Shown: in pieces, positions 8,773 through 17,865 of the stretch
Layout: each line of letters begins with the position of its first letter
How positions within the stretch are numbered: the first letter of the stretch is position 1
Assembly: GCA_025463125.1 (NCBI GenBank)
Contig: JAOAPX010000136.1
Location: 21,171 to 85,170 of the forward strand
Reading direction: 5' to 3'
Source of the DNA: Acidobacteriota bacterium
Lineage (GTDB): Bacteria > Acidobacteriota > Blastocatellia > Pyrinomonadales > Pyrinomonadaceae
Length of the DNA: 64,000 nt
The notes under the pieces: generated by a model
What the model saw: only the letters and a program-made list of their open reading frames with translations
The model's database searches: none
Told to the model about the DNA's origin: nothing
Position numbers and translations under genes: made by a program

Positions 8773-11415
8773 TTAAGCTATCGCGTTCAAAGCATTAACT
8801 TCATCGCGAAGTTTATTGATGATAGAAAGATCATTCGGAACGCCGTCGCCGAGAACGACCACGAGCTCGCCCGGTTCCGCCTGTTTTACGGCTTGGCGAA
8901 TCGCGTCCATACTTTCCGGAATAATGTTTATCTGCGTATCTTTTCCAGCTTCTTTAATTCCTTCCTGCAAAATTCGATACATCTGCTGTTCGTCGCGACC
9001 GCGCAGATAATTGCCCCGGCGAATAATCACGTTGTTGAAATGTTTGCCGCAGAGCCTTCCCATTTCCCGAAGGTCTTCGTCGCGACGGTCGCCTGTGCCG
9101 TTTAACACGACTGTTTGCTGATAAAACGGCAGCTGTTGGATGAATTTCTGCAAAGCCGTCAAACCCGCAGGATTATGCGCGTAATCAATTAAAACGGTGG
9201 CGTTTCCGACTTCAATAAAGTTGAGACGTCCGGGCGTTTGCGCCGTTCCGGCGGTAAATGTCGTTAAACCGACGCGGATATCCTCAATCGAAATGCCGTG
9301 AACGAAACAAGTCAGAGCCGCCGCCAGGGCGTTTTGAATCATAAACTCGGCGCGCCCGCCGTAAGTCGATGGAATATTCGCCACGCGCTCGACGCGGACT
9401 TTCCATTTACCTTTCAAAAGCGTGATGTAACCGTTTTCATAAATACACGATAAACCGCCTTTTCTCGCGTGTCTCTGGATTCTTTCGTTGTCTTCGTTCA
9501 TCGCAAAATAAACGCATTTGCCGTCAACCAGCCTGCGCATATCGTAAACGTGATCGTCTTCGGCGTTCAGCACGGCGAAACCGCGACGCGAAACGCTGCG
9601 CGGCACGACGGATTTTACGCGCGCCAGATCTTCCAGAGAATTTATGTCTTTTAATCCGAGATGATCGGCAGAGATATTTGTGACAACGGCAATATCGCTG
9701 TAGTCATATCCAAGACCGGAACGAATAATTCCGCCGCGTGCCGTTTCTAAAACCGCGACCTGAACCGAAGGATCTTTCAAAACGAGCTGAGCCGAAACCG
9801 GTCCCGTATTGTCGCCGGTGACGATTTGATTGTTTTGAATATAAGTTCCGTCTGTCGTCGTAAACCCTACAACGCAGCCGCTGCCGCGAATGATATGCGA
9901 GATAAGCCGCGTCGTCGTCGTTTTCCCGTTTGTTCCGGTAATGGCGATAATCGGGATGCGCGAAGATTTTCCAGCCGGAAACAACATATCGACGACGTGT
10001 TCGGCAACGTTTTTCCCGATGCCTTCCGACGGCGCGAGATGCATTCGGAAGCCGGGCGCGGCGTTGATTTCAATAATGCCGCCGCCGTTTTCCGTTAAAG
10101 GCTCCGAGACGTTCGGCGCCATCACGTCGATTCCCGCAATGTCCAGACCGACGATTTTCGCGATGCGCTCGAAAAGAAACACGTTTTCCGGATGCGTTTC
10201 ATCGGTGCGGTCAATCGCCGTTCCGCCGGTTGAAAGATTGGCGGTCGATTTTAAATAAAAGATTTCGTCTTTTTTCAAAACCGTTTCGAGCGTGTATTTT
10301 TTCGCTTCGAGCAGCGATCTCGTCTGCGAATCGATCGTGATCAAAGTTAAAACCTTTTCGTGACCGTAGCCGCGAAGCGGATTTTCGTTTTCCTTGTCGA
10401 TCAGCTGCTGGATCGTGCTGACGCCGTCGCCAATCACGTGTGCCGGAGTTCTTTCGGCAACGGCGACCAGTTTGTTATCGATGACAAGCGCGCGAAAGTC
10501 CGCGCCGTACAGCATTTTTTCGACGATCACGCGGCTGGAATATTCTTTGGCTTTATGAAACGCTTCGCGCACTTCTTCAATCGAATTGAGATTGATCGAA
10601 GCGCCTTTTCCGTGGTTTGCGTCGAGCGGTTTGACGACGATCGGAAACCCGATCGACTCGACGACTCTTTCGAGCTCGTCTTCATGGCGAATCTGAGAAC
10701 CTTTCGGAACAGGAACGCCCATTTCGCCGAGAAGCTTTTTCGTAGCCGCTTTGTTTCCGGCGATATCTACCGAAATCATATTTGTTTTATCGGTAGTCGT
10801 TGCCTGTATGCGGCGCTGGTTGATGCCGTAGCCGAGCTGTATAAGCGCCTGATCGTTAAGCCTGATATAAGGAATTCCGCGTTTTTCGGCTTCTTCGACA
10901 ATCGAAGCGGTGCTCGGACCGAAACGAACGTCTTCGCGTATCTCGCGCATCTCCTGAATTTCATCGGCGAGAGTTTTCTTTATCTCGTCAAGCGGTTTGC
11001 CCTCCGCTAAATCCAGAAATAGACGCGTAGCGCCGCGCGCCGCGTAACGCCCGACTTCTTCCTCTATATAACTGAAAACAACATTGTAAATTCCTCTTTC
11101 GCCCGTTTCCCTTGTTCGTCCGTAACCGACATCCATACCGGCGAGCGTTTGCATTTCGAGCGCGAAATGCTCGATCACATGACCAGCCCATGTGCCCGAC
11201 TCAACGCGGCGGAAAAAACCGCCTTCTTCCTGATAGCTGCATCCGTGCGTATTGAGCGAAGGAAGAACTTCTTTCAAACGCTCATAAAAGCCTTCAATTT
11301 TATTCGTCGGCTTGTCCTCGTAAGCTTCGATATCGAGGCGCATAATAATCAGCTTTTTCCAATAACCGCTCCAGTAATTCGGTCCCCTCAGTGTTCTAAT
11401 ATCAAGAATTTTCAT
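8773..11415 (-). CDS. cphA: Cyanophycin synthetase
   Basis: Polymerises aspartate and arginine into cyanophycin (multi-L-arginyl-poly-L-aspartate), a nitrogen reserve granule, using ATP. The 880 residues match the usual 870-900. The N-terminus MKILDIRTLRGPNYWS is the family hallmark. An ATP-grasp domain spans about residues 220-480 (VVKPLDANHGKGASINL, IEINAAPGFRMHLAPSEG). A Mur-ligase-like domain starts near 490 with the P-loop ITGTNGKTTTTRL and ends with a domain containing LIDYAHNPAGLTAL. It lies 96 bp downstream of cphB on the same strand and faces the isoaspartyl peptidase. Confidence 0.97.
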   Translation of the reverse strand: MKILDIRTLRGPNYWSGYWKKLIIMRLDIEAYEDKPTNKIEGFYERLKEVLPSLNTHGCSYQEEGGFFRRVESGTWAGHVIEHFALEMQTLAGMDVGYGRTRETGERGIYNVVFSYIEEEVGRYAARGATRLFLDLAEGKPLDEIKKTLADEIQEMREIREDVRFGPSTASIVEEAEKRGIPYIRLNDQALIQLGYGINQRRIQATTTDKTNMISVDIAGNKAATKKLLGEMGVPVPKGSQIRHEDELERVVESIGFPIVVKPLDANHGKGASINLNSIEEVREAFHKAKEYSSRVIVEKMLYGADFRALVIDNKLVAVAERTPAHVIGDGVSTIQQLIDKENENPLRGYGHEKVLTLITIDSQTRSLLEAKKYTLETVLKKDEIFYLKSTANLSTGGTAIDRTDETHPENVFLFERIAKIVGLDIAGIDVMAPNVSEPLTENGGGIIEINAAPGFRMHLAPSEGIGKNVAEHVVDMLFPAGKSSRIPIIAITGTNGKTTTTRLISHIIRGSGCVVGFTTTDGTYIQNNQIVTGDNTGPVSAQLVLKDPSVQVAVLETARGGIIRSGLGYDYSDIAVVTNISADHLGLKDINSLEDLARVKSVVPRSVSRRGFAVLNAEDDHVYDMRRLVDGKCVYFAMNEDNERIQRHARKGGLSCIYENGYITLLKGKWKVRVERVANIPSTYGGRAEFMIQNALAAALTCFVHGISIEDIRVGLTTFTAGTAQTPGRLNFIEVGNATVLIDYAHNPAGLTALQKFIQQLPFYQQTVVLNGTGDRRDEDLREMGRLCGKHFNNVIIRRGNYLRGRDEQQMYRILQEGIKEAGKDTQINIIPESMDAIRQAVKQAEPGELVVVLGDGVPNDLSIINKLRDEVNALNAIA

Positions 11416-11511
11416 ATTTGTTTAAAGGTCAATTGTAAAAGACTCCCGCAAATTCAGTATGTAACTTAAATAACAAAATGAATAAATATATTTGATTACA
11501 AAATATTTTTT

Positions 11512-12366
11512 TTATTCGATATCCGGCAACAAAAACTCGTTCGGAGGCTGCAGCGGATGACGCGCGAAATAATCGTAGACGAGACCGTCGCCGAGAATAT
11601 GCAGCTGCACCCCGCAAACGCTGAACGATTGATGATCGTTAACTTCGGCAATTTCGTTATAAGTAATCTGCGAACCGTCGACAATTGTGACCGTCCCTTG
11701 TCCAAATACTTCTAAAACTCCTTCGTTGTCTAAAATAATTGCAGTGTTTTCATCAATCCCGATGCCGAGATTGTAAGGGTTATATGAGACCGCGGTTATC
11801 AGGCGGCTGATTCGTCCGCGCTCTGTAAAATGCTGGTCGATAATGACGTTTTTCAGCAACCCGAGTCCGGGCGAAAGCCGCACGCTGTTTTTCTGCGGAT
11901 GCGGCGTCGATTCGCCGCGAACGATCATAGAATGACTCATTCCGGCGGCGCCCGCGCTGGTTCCGGCTAAAACAATATTTGTCTCGGCGGTCAGCTTTCT
12001 GAGCTTCTGCGAAAACTTTGTGCCGCCGAGAATCGAAACGAGCCGCATCTGGTCGCCGCCCGTTATAAACACGCCGGTTACGCCGTCGAGCAAAGCTTCG
12101 GCATCGGCATTAAAAACGTCCTGACGCGAAGTGGCGCGCAGCACACGCGGATTGGCAACGCCCAGACGCCTGAACGCCTGAACGTAAATATCCGCCGCGA
12201 ATTCGGGAAAATCCGATGCGACCGGGACAATTAAAATATCGGCTTTTTCTCCGCCTGAAAGTTCAAGAAACTTTTTCAGAATTCGTCGCTCATTGTATTT
12301 GTCTTCCGCTCCGCCGATAACCAGCAGGTGCCCGCCGATAACTTCGCGGTGAATTCGTTCTTCCAT
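11512..12366 (-). CDS. cphB: Cyanophycinase
   Basis: A serine exopeptidase of family S51 that releases beta-Asp-Arg dipeptides from cyanophycin. The 284 residues carry the nucleophile Ser137 in VLAGTSAGAAGMSHSM, the upstream GVFITGGDQMRL loop, and GLGLLKNVIIDQHFTERGR with the catalytic-site histidine. The length fits the cytoplasmic bacterial type, with no signal peptide. It is the first gene of a cphB-cphA pair, so polymer synthesis and breakdown enzymes may be co-expressed. Confidence 0.95.
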   Translation of the reverse strand: MEERIHREVIGGHLLVIGGAEDKYNERRILKKFLELSGGEKADILIVPVASDFPEFAADIYVQAFRRLGVANPRVLRATSRQDVFNADAEALLDGVTGVFITGGDQMRLVSILGGTKFSQKLRKLTAETNIVLAGTSAGAAGMSHSMIVRGESTPHPQKNSVRLSPGLGLLKNVIIDQHFTERGRISRLITAVSYNPYNLGIGIDENTAIILDNEGVLEVFGQGTVTIVDGSQITYNEIAEVNDHQSFSVCGVQLHILGDGLVYDYFARHPLQPPNEFLLPDIE

Positions 12367-12555
12367 TATTTTTATATTATTTTTTCTTTAAGCCGAGATA
12401 ACCAAAATCTGAAATACGCCGGAATGCACTTTAATTTATTAGGCATCTTTGTTGAATTGACTTATCCTTTCGACTTATTATCAAGCCATTTTTTGAATTA
12501 AATTAAAATCTTAAGACAAAAGAATACTATAATCGCCACAGGTTTTTCCAAATGT

Positions 12556-13680
12556 ATGTTCAAAAAAGTTTTAATCCTTTCGGCTTCGGTCGGAGCGGGT
12601 CATCTCCGGGCGGCGGAAGCTTTGGAAAAAGCGTTTCATATTGCCGGCGCTGCCGAAGAAATTCGCAACGTTGATGTGCTGCAATACACAAACCCGCTTT
12701 TTCGAAGGCTTTACGGCAAAGCTTATATCGACATGGTCGGCGCGATGCCCGAAGTTTTAGGCTGGATGTACGATTCGCTCGACAAGCCCTGGCAGAACGA
12801 GCGGCGGCGTCTCGCTTTAGACAGGTTGAACGCGCAGCCTTTGATCAGATTGCTCAAAGATTACCAGCCGGACATCGCCGTCTGCACGCATTTCCTGCCC
12901 GCAGAAATTATTTCGTGGCTTAAAGCGAAGGAAAAAATCAATTTTCCGCAGGCGATCGTCGTCACGGATTTCGACGTTCACGCGATGTGGCTTTGTCATC
13001 ATTTCGAGCAGTATTTCGTCGCTCTTGATGAAACGCGCGTGCATCTTGAAAAACTCGGAATCGCCGCCGGGAAAATCACGGTTACGGGAATCCCGATTGA
13101 TCCGGTTTTCGCCGAAAGCAAAGATAAAACGGCGATGCGCGAAAAATACGGCTTGGCGAAAGACAAACTGACGATAATGGTTTCGGCGGGCGGTTTCGGC
13201 GTCGGAAACGTCGAGCATCTTCTTCGGGCTTTGAGCGATTTGAAAACGCCCGCGCAAATTCTCGCAATCTGCGGGCGCAACGAGGAATTGAAAACAAAGC
13301 TCGAAAAACTTTCCGCGAGCGCTTTAAATAATGAAATCGTTACGTTTAAGCCGATCGGCTATACGACTGCGATGGACGAGTATATGTCTGCATCGGATTT
13401 GATCGTCGGCAAACCGGGCGGTTTAACCACATCCGAAGCGATGGCGAAAAACTTGATTTTTGTAATTGTAAACCCGATTCCCGGGCAGGAAGAACGCAAT
13501 TCGGATCATCTCCTGGAAAAAGGCTGCGCCGTCAGATGCAATAATCTGCCGGCGCTCGCCTTTAAAATCGATGAATTAATAAACGACCGCGAGCGCTTCG
13601 AACGAATGAAAGCCAATGTCAAAGCTTTCGCTCGCCCGAACGCTTCGGCTGAAATCGTCGCCAGGCTTTCAAAACTTTAA
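12556..13680 (+). CDS. GT28 glycosyltransferase, MGDG-synthase/UgtP-like
   Basis: A 374-residue glycosyltransferase of the monogalactosyldiacylglycerol synthase/processive diacylglycerol glucosyltransferase type, which adds sugar to diacylglycerol at the inner membrane face. The N-terminal acceptor motif ILSASVGAGHLRAAEAL and the C-terminal donor motif KPGGLTTSEAMAKN...PIPGQEERNSDHL are diagnostic. No transmembrane segment is evident, which fits a peripheral enzyme. A TATAAT (12528-12533) lies just upstream. Its stop overlaps that of the convergent PepSY gene (TTAA shared). The donor sugar cannot be told from sequence. Confidence 0.9.
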   Translation: MFKKVLILSASVGAGHLRAAEALEKAFHIAGAAEEIRNVDVLQYTNPLFRRLYGKAYIDMVGAMPEVLGWMYDSLDKPWQNERRRLALDRLNAQPLIRLLKDYQPDIAVCTHFLPAEIISWLKAKEKINFPQAIVVTDFDVHAMWLCHHFEQYFVALDETRVHLEKLGIAAGKITVTGIPIDPVFAESKDKTAMREKYGLAKDKLTIMVSAGGFGVGNVEHLLRALSDLKTPAQILAICGRNEELKTKLEKLSASALNNEIVTFKPIGYTTAMDEYMSASDLIVGKPGGLTTSEAMAKNLIFVIVNPIPGQEERNSDHLLEKGCAVRCNNLPALAFKIDELINDRERFERMKANVKAFARPNASAEIVARLSKL

Positions 13681-14828
13681 GTTTGCGAATCTAATCCGTT
13701 TTTAGATTTTCCGCGCCAATTGGCAAATCTTCGAAGCGCCAGAGAAAATCCTGTCCAGACGAGAAACGCGCCGCCGATGCAGGCGAGAAAACCGATAAAT
13801 TGACCGACGAAGCCGCCGGTTTCTCCCGTGTGCGTAAAGCGAAACCACGAACGAATCTGCCGCGCTGAATTTTGCTCGCCGTAAGCTTCCCATTTTGCGA
13901 TTTGCGCGTTTTGAGCGTTTAAGGTCAGCGTCGAACGCCCGAACATATTCCAGTATTTTCCTTCATCAATCGTGAAAACAGCGTCTTTCGTCACGGGCAG
14001 ACGCAAACTGATAGATTTCCATGCGGCGTGATTTTCGGCTGTCGTCCAGATTTCATTGAAGTTTTCCGGCAAAACGAACGATTGTTCAGCCGGATTGCCC
14101 TGCGCCGATTGCGGCGGCGCTTGCTGCGCTTGCGGAGCTTCGTTCCCGGTTAAGGTGTAAAGCAGATTCGTCGCCCATTGATAAGAAATAACGGTCGCCG
14201 TCAAAGTCAAAACGATCAAAACCAGCGACGTCCAGAAACCGATAACCGTGTGCCAGTTAAAATCACGCGCTTTGCCTTTTACTTTCCAGCGAAAAACCAT
14301 CGCGGCTTTGAAATGCTTCCAGCTCCAGCGGCGCGGAAACCATATATAAATTCCCGAAATCGCGAGAAACAAAAACGCAAGGTTGGACGCGCCCGTAATT
14401 GCTTTTCCGATCGGTCGCCCGTCGCCGGAAAGCGCGAGCCAGCGATGCCAGTCGGTCATCGTGCGAAAAAATCCGCGCAATCCTTTTGCGCCTTCGCCCG
14501 TGATTTCGCCGGTGTAAGGGTTGACGAAAACCTGCCCGTCGCGCCCGAGCGCAACGAGCGCCGCCGCGTTTTTATCGTTTTGCAGAGTAATCGCCGAAGG
14601 TTTTGCTTCGGGCTTGGCTTCGCGGACTTTGCCGATTATTTCATTTACCGGAAGGCGCGCGCCGTTTTCAGGCGCGGCGACAACCCGCATTTCGCGCTCG
14701 GCAAATTCGGTAATATTTTTCTCAAAAGAGAGAAGCGCGCCGGTTACGGACATTATAAAAATAACCGCACCGGCGACGACGCCTGAAATTAAATGAAGCC
14801 AGAAAAGCGCTTTGCGAAAAGTTTTCAT
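13677..14828 (-). CDS. PepSY-associated TM-helix protein, likely iron-uptake accessory
   Basis: A 383-residue inner-membrane protein with the PepSY_TM pattern. It has four predicted helices: LFWLHLISGVVAGAVIFIM near the N-terminus, ASNLAFLFLAISGIYIWF, FWTSLVLIVLTLTATVISY and the final FIGFLACIGGAFLVWTGFSL. Conserved HRWLALSGDGRPIGKA and RDFNWHTVIGFW segments carry histidines near the membrane. Family members accompany siderophore receptors and are thought to act in iron reduction or release. It lies downstream of a siderophore receptor on the same strand behind a hairpin, so partly coupled expression under Fur is likely. Its stop codon overlaps the convergent GT28 stop. Confidence 0.87.
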   Translation of the reverse strand: MKTFRKALFWLHLISGVVAGAVIFIMSVTGALLSFEKNITEFAEREMRVVAAPENGARLPVNEIIGKVREAKPEAKPSAITLQNDKNAAALVALGRDGQVFVNPYTGEITGEGAKGLRGFFRTMTDWHRWLALSGDGRPIGKAITGASNLAFLFLAISGIYIWFPRRWSWKHFKAAMVFRWKVKGKARDFNWHTVIGFWTSLVLIVLTLTATVISYQWATNLLYTLTGNEAPQAQQAPPQSAQGNPAEQSFVLPENFNEIWTTAENHAAWKSISLRLPVTKDAVFTIDEGKYWNMFGRSTLTLNAQNAQIAKWEAYGEQNSARQIRSWFRFTHTGETGGFVGQFIGFLACIGGAFLVWTGFSLALRRFANWRGKSKNGLDSQT

Positions 14829-14887
14829 AGGAACCCGTTAATAAAAGCAAAAATAAAAGCCAAAAAACCTTTGAGCGAAACAAAAAA

Positions 14888-14923
14888 GCGAAATCAGCGA
14901 ATACTTTGAATATCCGCTGATTT
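14888..14923 (-). terminator. Hairpin between siderophore receptor and PepSY gene
   Basis: A 9-bp stem AAATCAGCG/CGCTGATTT, extended by ATA/TAT pairs, lies just after the receptor stop. On the minus strand it is followed three bases later by TTTTTT. It may partly end transcription between receptor and PepSY gene. Confidence 0.5.
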
Positions 14924-14934
14924 AATTTATTAAT

Positions 14935-17472
14935 TTAGAAATTAAACGTCGTTCGAAACGTGGTTGTTCGGGGCGCGGCAATTTCGATACTGGAGCCGAC
15001 CGAGGCATTGACGAAAATTACTTCGTCAAACAAGTTTTCGACGTTCAAAGCAAAATTAACGAACTTGTTCAGGCGATAAAAAAGCGCCGAATCGACGCGC
15101 GTGAAAGCCGGCAGAACAAGCGGGTCGGGCGCGGCGAAAGTTCTCGCGCCGTTGCTGCCGAGACGTTTGCCCTGCCGGTTCAAACCGAATCCCGCGCCGA
15201 AACCTTTTAAGTAACCTTCGCGGCGATCGTAGCGTGTGTAAAAATTGTATGTCCAGCGCGGAGTTTTTTCCGCCCACGAATTTGGAATCGGCGCGTTCGG
15301 CAGCGGCGCGCCGGTGCGCGTCAAATTCGATGGAAACCCTTTGTAAATCGCCTCGATATAACTCGCTCCGGCGGAAACGCGCAAATCCTGTCGAATCTGA
15401 AATTCGCCGGTCATTTCGGCTCCGCGAGCGCGACGCGTTCCGGCAGGAACGTAAAAACGCTGATTGTTGGAATTGACTCTACCGATGTCGGATTGAACGA
15501 GCGCGTTATCGATTTTATTTTGAAAGAGCGCGAACGTCAGACCGACGCGGCGATTGAGCAAATCGTATTTCGCACCGATTTCGTAATTCGCGCCGACGGT
15601 CGGATCGAAAGTTCCGCGATTTCCCTGTTCGTCTTCTAAAGTCGGATCAGTCGGATTAAAGCTCGTCGAATAGCTCGCGTAAACGGCGAGTTCCGGCGTC
15701 GCGTTGAAAACGACCGAAGCGTTCGGAATCAAACCGCTTTTGCGCGTCGCGCCGGTCGCCGGTCTGTTTTCCCCGTAATTAAAACCGAGCGTAAAATTCC
15801 AGCGCCCGTTGTCGAGCGAAGTGCGGTTTTGCGCGAAACCGTTCCAGACGGTATCGCGCGTCCATGGATTAAACGTCAAATTCATGTTATCGCGCAAAGG
15901 CGAAGCGGTCGCGCCCGTGTAAATATTGATCGGCGATTGCGCGACAGTCGAACCTTGCGCGCTTGTCGTGCGCGAATCCAGAACGCGCTCGTAAAACCCG
16001 ATTTGCGTAGTATTGCGCCACCAGCCCGCGTTTTTCCATTCGTAAATCGCGTCGCCGCTGAAATTATTATAATTTCGGTCGATCAGGTTTTTCGCCTGAA
16101 TGCGCGAAACCGTATTCTGCGTTCTGAGCTGCGCGATTTGAGCCGCACTATTTACCTGCGGCGTGAAAGAATTGATGTCCGTGTCAAAAGAAACATATCG
16201 ATACGCCGCGTTGACGCGCAGTTTTTCCGTGATGATTCCGCGAAAATCGAGCCCGCCCCATTTTGTTTCCTCGATGCGTCTGCCGCCGAATAAATTGACG
16301 CCGAGCGGCGACAAATCGTTTTCGTTAATCGGCGCATTGAACGGGTCGCCCGGAATTACACGTTCCGCCGCCGCAGACAGCGAAGATGAAGGCGAAGCGA
16401 TTACTCCGCCGCCGTACGGACGAAAATACCTTGTGTATTGTGCGCTCGGCGTTAAAGCATAGCGCCCTTCTTTATCCAGCTTAAACGTCAGCGAAGCGTT
16501 CGCGTAACGATTCCGGTCGAGCGTGTCGCGCGTGAAATAGTTCATGTTTTCAAAGGTTAAAAGCGCGCGGTAAAGAACTCTATCGCTGCCGAAAACTTTG
16601 CCGGTCGAATCGAAATCTATTCCGTACATCGGTCGCTCGGCAAAAGAAACCCCGTTTCCGTTGTAACCGCCGCCGCGCAAATCGACGCGCGTGAAATAAT
16701 TTTCCTGCGGTTTTTTTGAAACGAGATTGATAAAACCGCCGGGCGAAGTCGTTTGCCCGTAAACGAGACCGGCAGGACCGCGCAGAACGACGGCTTCTTC
16801 AACCCCGAACATACTCGCTCCGAACCCGCCGCCGCCGACATTTACGCCGACGAATCCGTCTACGCGCGTATCGTCGGGAGACATTCGATAGCCGCGCGAA
16901 TAAAAATGATAGCTGCCGTTGCGGTAACTGTTTTGCGACGTACCGGGAACGTAGTTGAGAACGTCGGAAACCTGCCGGAAATTCTGCTCGCGAATTCTTT
17001 TCTCACCGATAACCGTTAGGCTGCGCGGCGTTTCGTGAATTGAGACCGGCATCTTCAAAGTCGATTCAACCGCTGCTTCCGCGCTGTCCATAACGATCGT
17101 TACCGATTCGGCAACGCCGCCCGCCAAAAGCGTCAAATCAGAGTTTTTTGTCGCCGCGTTAAGCACGATTTCCCGTTCGACGGTTGCGAATCCTGCTTTT
17201 TCAACGATTAAGAAATATCTTCCGAAAACCAGCTCGCCGAACGAAAAGTTTCCGCTCGCGTCAGATGTCGTCTCTCGAATTGCGCCCTTTTCATCGCGCA
17301 AAACGAGTTTTGCTTCCGGAATGATAGCTTTGCTTTCATCTGTCACCACTCCCTGCAAAATGGTCGAAGTCGCCTGCCCCGAAGCTTGCGAAGAAAATAG
17401 AAAAACGAAACAAAAGAACGAAAGAAAGGCAGCGGCAAACCGACTTGCAGATGAAAATTCAGATGAACCCAT
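14935..17472 (-). CDS. TonB-dependent siderophore receptor
   Basis: An 845-residue outer-membrane receptor. A signal peptide (AAFLSFFCFVFLFSSQASGQ) is followed by a carboxypeptidase-regulatory-like beta-sandwich, residues about 37-120 (LQGVVTDESKAIIPEAKLVL). The plug domain is about 130-260 (ETPRSLTVIGEKRIREQNF, QVSDVLNYVPGTSQ, VVLRGPAGLVYG, GGFINLVSKKP). The 22-strand barrel ends in the terminal aromatic strand FRTTFNF. The plug motifs match ferric-siderophore receptors of the FhuA/FpvA type. ACGGAG lies upstream of the ATG and a Fur-box-like palindrome 47-65 bp upstream, so iron repression is likely. The ligand cannot be told. Confidence 0.93.
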   Translation of the reverse strand: MGSSEFSSASRFAAAFLSFFCFVFLFSSQASGQATSTILQGVVTDESKAIIPEAKLVLRDEKGAIRETTSDASGNFSFGELVFGRYFLIVEKAGFATVEREIVLNAATKNSDLTLLAGGVAESVTIVMDSAEAAVESTLKMPVSIHETPRSLTVIGEKRIREQNFRQVSDVLNYVPGTSQNSYRNGSYHFYSRGYRMSPDDTRVDGFVGVNVGGGGFGASMFGVEEAVVLRGPAGLVYGQTTSPGGFINLVSKKPQENYFTRVDLRGGGYNGNGVSFAERPMYGIDFDSTGKVFGSDRVLYRALLTFENMNYFTRDTLDRNRYANASLTFKLDKEGRYALTPSAQYTRYFRPYGGGVIASPSSSLSAAAERVIPGDPFNAPINENDLSPLGVNLFGGRRIEETKWGGLDFRGIITEKLRVNAAYRYVSFDTDINSFTPQVNSAAQIAQLRTQNTVSRIQAKNLIDRNYNNFSGDAIYEWKNAGWWRNTTQIGFYERVLDSRTTSAQGSTVAQSPINIYTGATASPLRDNMNLTFNPWTRDTVWNGFAQNRTSLDNGRWNFTLGFNYGENRPATGATRKSGLIPNASVVFNATPELAVYASYSTSFNPTDPTLEDEQGNRGTFDPTVGANYEIGAKYDLLNRRVGLTFALFQNKIDNALVQSDIGRVNSNNQRFYVPAGTRRARGAEMTGEFQIRQDLRVSAGASYIEAIYKGFPSNLTRTGAPLPNAPIPNSWAEKTPRWTYNFYTRYDRREGYLKGFGAGFGLNRQGKRLGSNGARTFAAPDPLVLPAFTRVDSALFYRLNKFVNFALNVENLFDEVIFVNASVGSSIEIAAPRTTTFRTTFNF

Positions 17473-17518
17473 AAAGCAGAAACTCCGTAACGATATTTTT
17501 GATGATAAAACGCTTATT

Positions 17519-17537
17519 GAAATTGATTTTCAATTTC
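17519..17537 (-). promoter_or_regulatory. Fur-box-like palindrome upstream of siderophore receptor
   Basis: GAAATTGATTTTCAATTTC is a 19-bp palindrome with two perfect 8-bp arms. By eye it agrees with the classical Fur consensus (GATAATGATAATCATTATC) at 13 of 19 positions. Its position, 47-65 bp before the receptor start, suits repression by Fe-Fur. Confidence 0.6.
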
Positions 17538-17721
17538 GTGTTCAAGGGTTTAAGCATAATTGACACTGAAAAGCTTCGTCAAGTATGAAAATTATTTTTC
17601 TTGGGCGAATATTTTTAACAGCCTGCCGAATGAATATTCGGTGATTATTTTTGTTTTGCTTTGAGAATTAATTCCGTCATTGGGCAAAAATTCTGAGGCT
17701 TTCACTTGAGCAAAGCAGTTT

Positions 17722-17760
17722 CAGATAAATGCAGATAAATGCAGATAAATAGGACAGATA
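17722..17760. repeat. Tandem repeat (GCAGATAAAT)3
   Basis: Three consecutive 10-bp units CAGATAAATG end in a looser copy ACAGATAAAG. It lies in the 393-bp gap between the siderophore receptor and the M1 peptidase. Apart from this repeat, the Fur-like box and one terminator, nothing else was recognised in that gap. Confidence 0.7.
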
Positions 17761-17829
17761 AAGAACTTTTGTGGAAAAATTTAATATTCGTTATTGGAGA
17801 GTAAGAGATTGATTGATGATTCAATAAAA

Positions 17830-17863
17830 AAAGCCTTTGATTTTTCAACCAAAGGCTTTTTTT
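17830..17863 (-). terminator. Intrinsic terminator after M1 aminopeptidase
   Basis: A 10-bp perfect stem AAAGCCTTTG/CAAAGGCTTT with a 10-nt loop has A and T runs on both sides. It begins 3 bp after the M1 gene stop (minus strand) and could also work on the plus strand. Confidence 0.8.
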
Positions 17864-17865
17864 GA

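Noticed and set aside
10360-11010. 216-codon plus ORF inside cphA
   Set aside because: Shadow frame opposite the ATP-grasp domain.
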